Shown here piece after piece: positions 13,316 to 13,366 of a DNA stretch of 13,366 nucleotides. This stretch comes from a bacterium (GTDB lineage: Bacteria; UBP13; UBA5359). The DNA lies in the NCBI GenBank assembly GCA_028699365.1, contig JAQVUQ010000035.1, positions 1 through 13,366 of the forward strand. Direction: 5' to 3'. The notes below the pieces were generated by a model, which had not been told where the DNA came from, did not search any database, and worked only from the letters and a program-made list of their open reading frames with translations. Both the position numbers and the translations under genes were made by a program. Positions within the stretch are counted from its first letter, which is position 1, and each line of letters begins with the position of its first letter.

Positions 13316-13366
13316 ATGGCCGTAGCCCAGCAAGCCAGAGAGAGCATATCAGATATCCTGCTCAAA
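13316..13366 (+). CDS. Start of an unidentified gene, cut by the window edge
   Basis: ATG at 13316 opens 17 codons reading MAVAQQARESISDILLK up to the last base, with a plausible AGGGGTGA (13305-13312) just upstream. Seventeen residues are too few to assign a family. The upstream region contains AACGTTAAT at 13296-13304, which fits the LytTR half-site pattern, so control by the neighbouring LytTR regulator is possible. Confidence 0.6.
   Translation, partial: MAVAQQARESISDILLK

Noticed and set aside
1-13366. CRISPR array, insertion sequence or phage genes
   Set aside because: No regularly spaced repeats, transposase or phage-like frames are visible; the only long repeat is the receiver duplication.

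Overview
The window comes from a bacterium with moderate GC content by eye, frequent ATA isoleucine and AGA/AGG arginine codons, and a strong investment in signalling. The gene set (PPi-dependent phosphofructokinase, an iron-sulfur protein behind an FNR/HcpR-like box, Tad-type pilus protein, long multidomain histidine kinases) suits an anaerobe or facultative anaerobe. Dehalococcoidia-like Chloroflexota or a comparable uncultured lineage are possible, but I cannot fix the phylum from sequence alone.

Region 1 (2-8465, + strand) is one tight operon entered from the left. It holds the 3' part of a FabF/KAS II-like ketosynthase with an altered catalytic set (Cys-His kept, Lys to Arg, second His to Gln); a polytopic membrane histidine kinase (GAF-PAS-HisKA-HATPase); a soluble paralogous kinase with a degenerate receiver at its N-terminus; a REC-HD-GYP response regulator; and a REC-PAS-HisKA-HATPase-REC hybrid kinase. 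Junctions are overlaps of 4 and 8 nt or gaps of 7 and 33 nt. The two last genes share a near-identical receiver and leader. A fossil of the soluble kinase's 3' end lies between them, so the second receiver arose by local tandem duplication followed by a swap of the output module. The layout (acyl-condensing enzyme, membrane sensor kinase, REC-HD-GYP) parallels rpfF-rpfC-rpfG in outline and may be a lipid or polyketide signalling system ending in c-di-GMP breakdown. That is a hypothesis.

Region 2 (8477-10316, + strand) is a monocistronic PPi-dependent phosphofructokinase with its own promoter and a strong hairpin terminator shared with the convergent neighbour.

Region 3 (10322-11250, - strand) is a ferredoxin-like 2x[4Fe-4S] protein of unknown role with an FNR/HcpR-like palindrome upstream. 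Next to it a + strand promoter/terminator pair without an ORF (about 11275-11353) could encode a very short RNA.

Region 4 (11374-12966) holds a divergent pair: on the - strand a small membrane/coiled-coil protein overlapping a TadE-like pilus protein, and on the + strand a LytTR-type response regulator. Each has a recognisable sigma70-type promoter in the roughly 230-bp gap between them.

Region 5 (12967-13366) is mostly non-coding. It holds short direct repeats, a - strand promoter plus terminator enclosing a candidate RNA of about 80 nt, and the first 17 codons of another + strand gene at the window edge.
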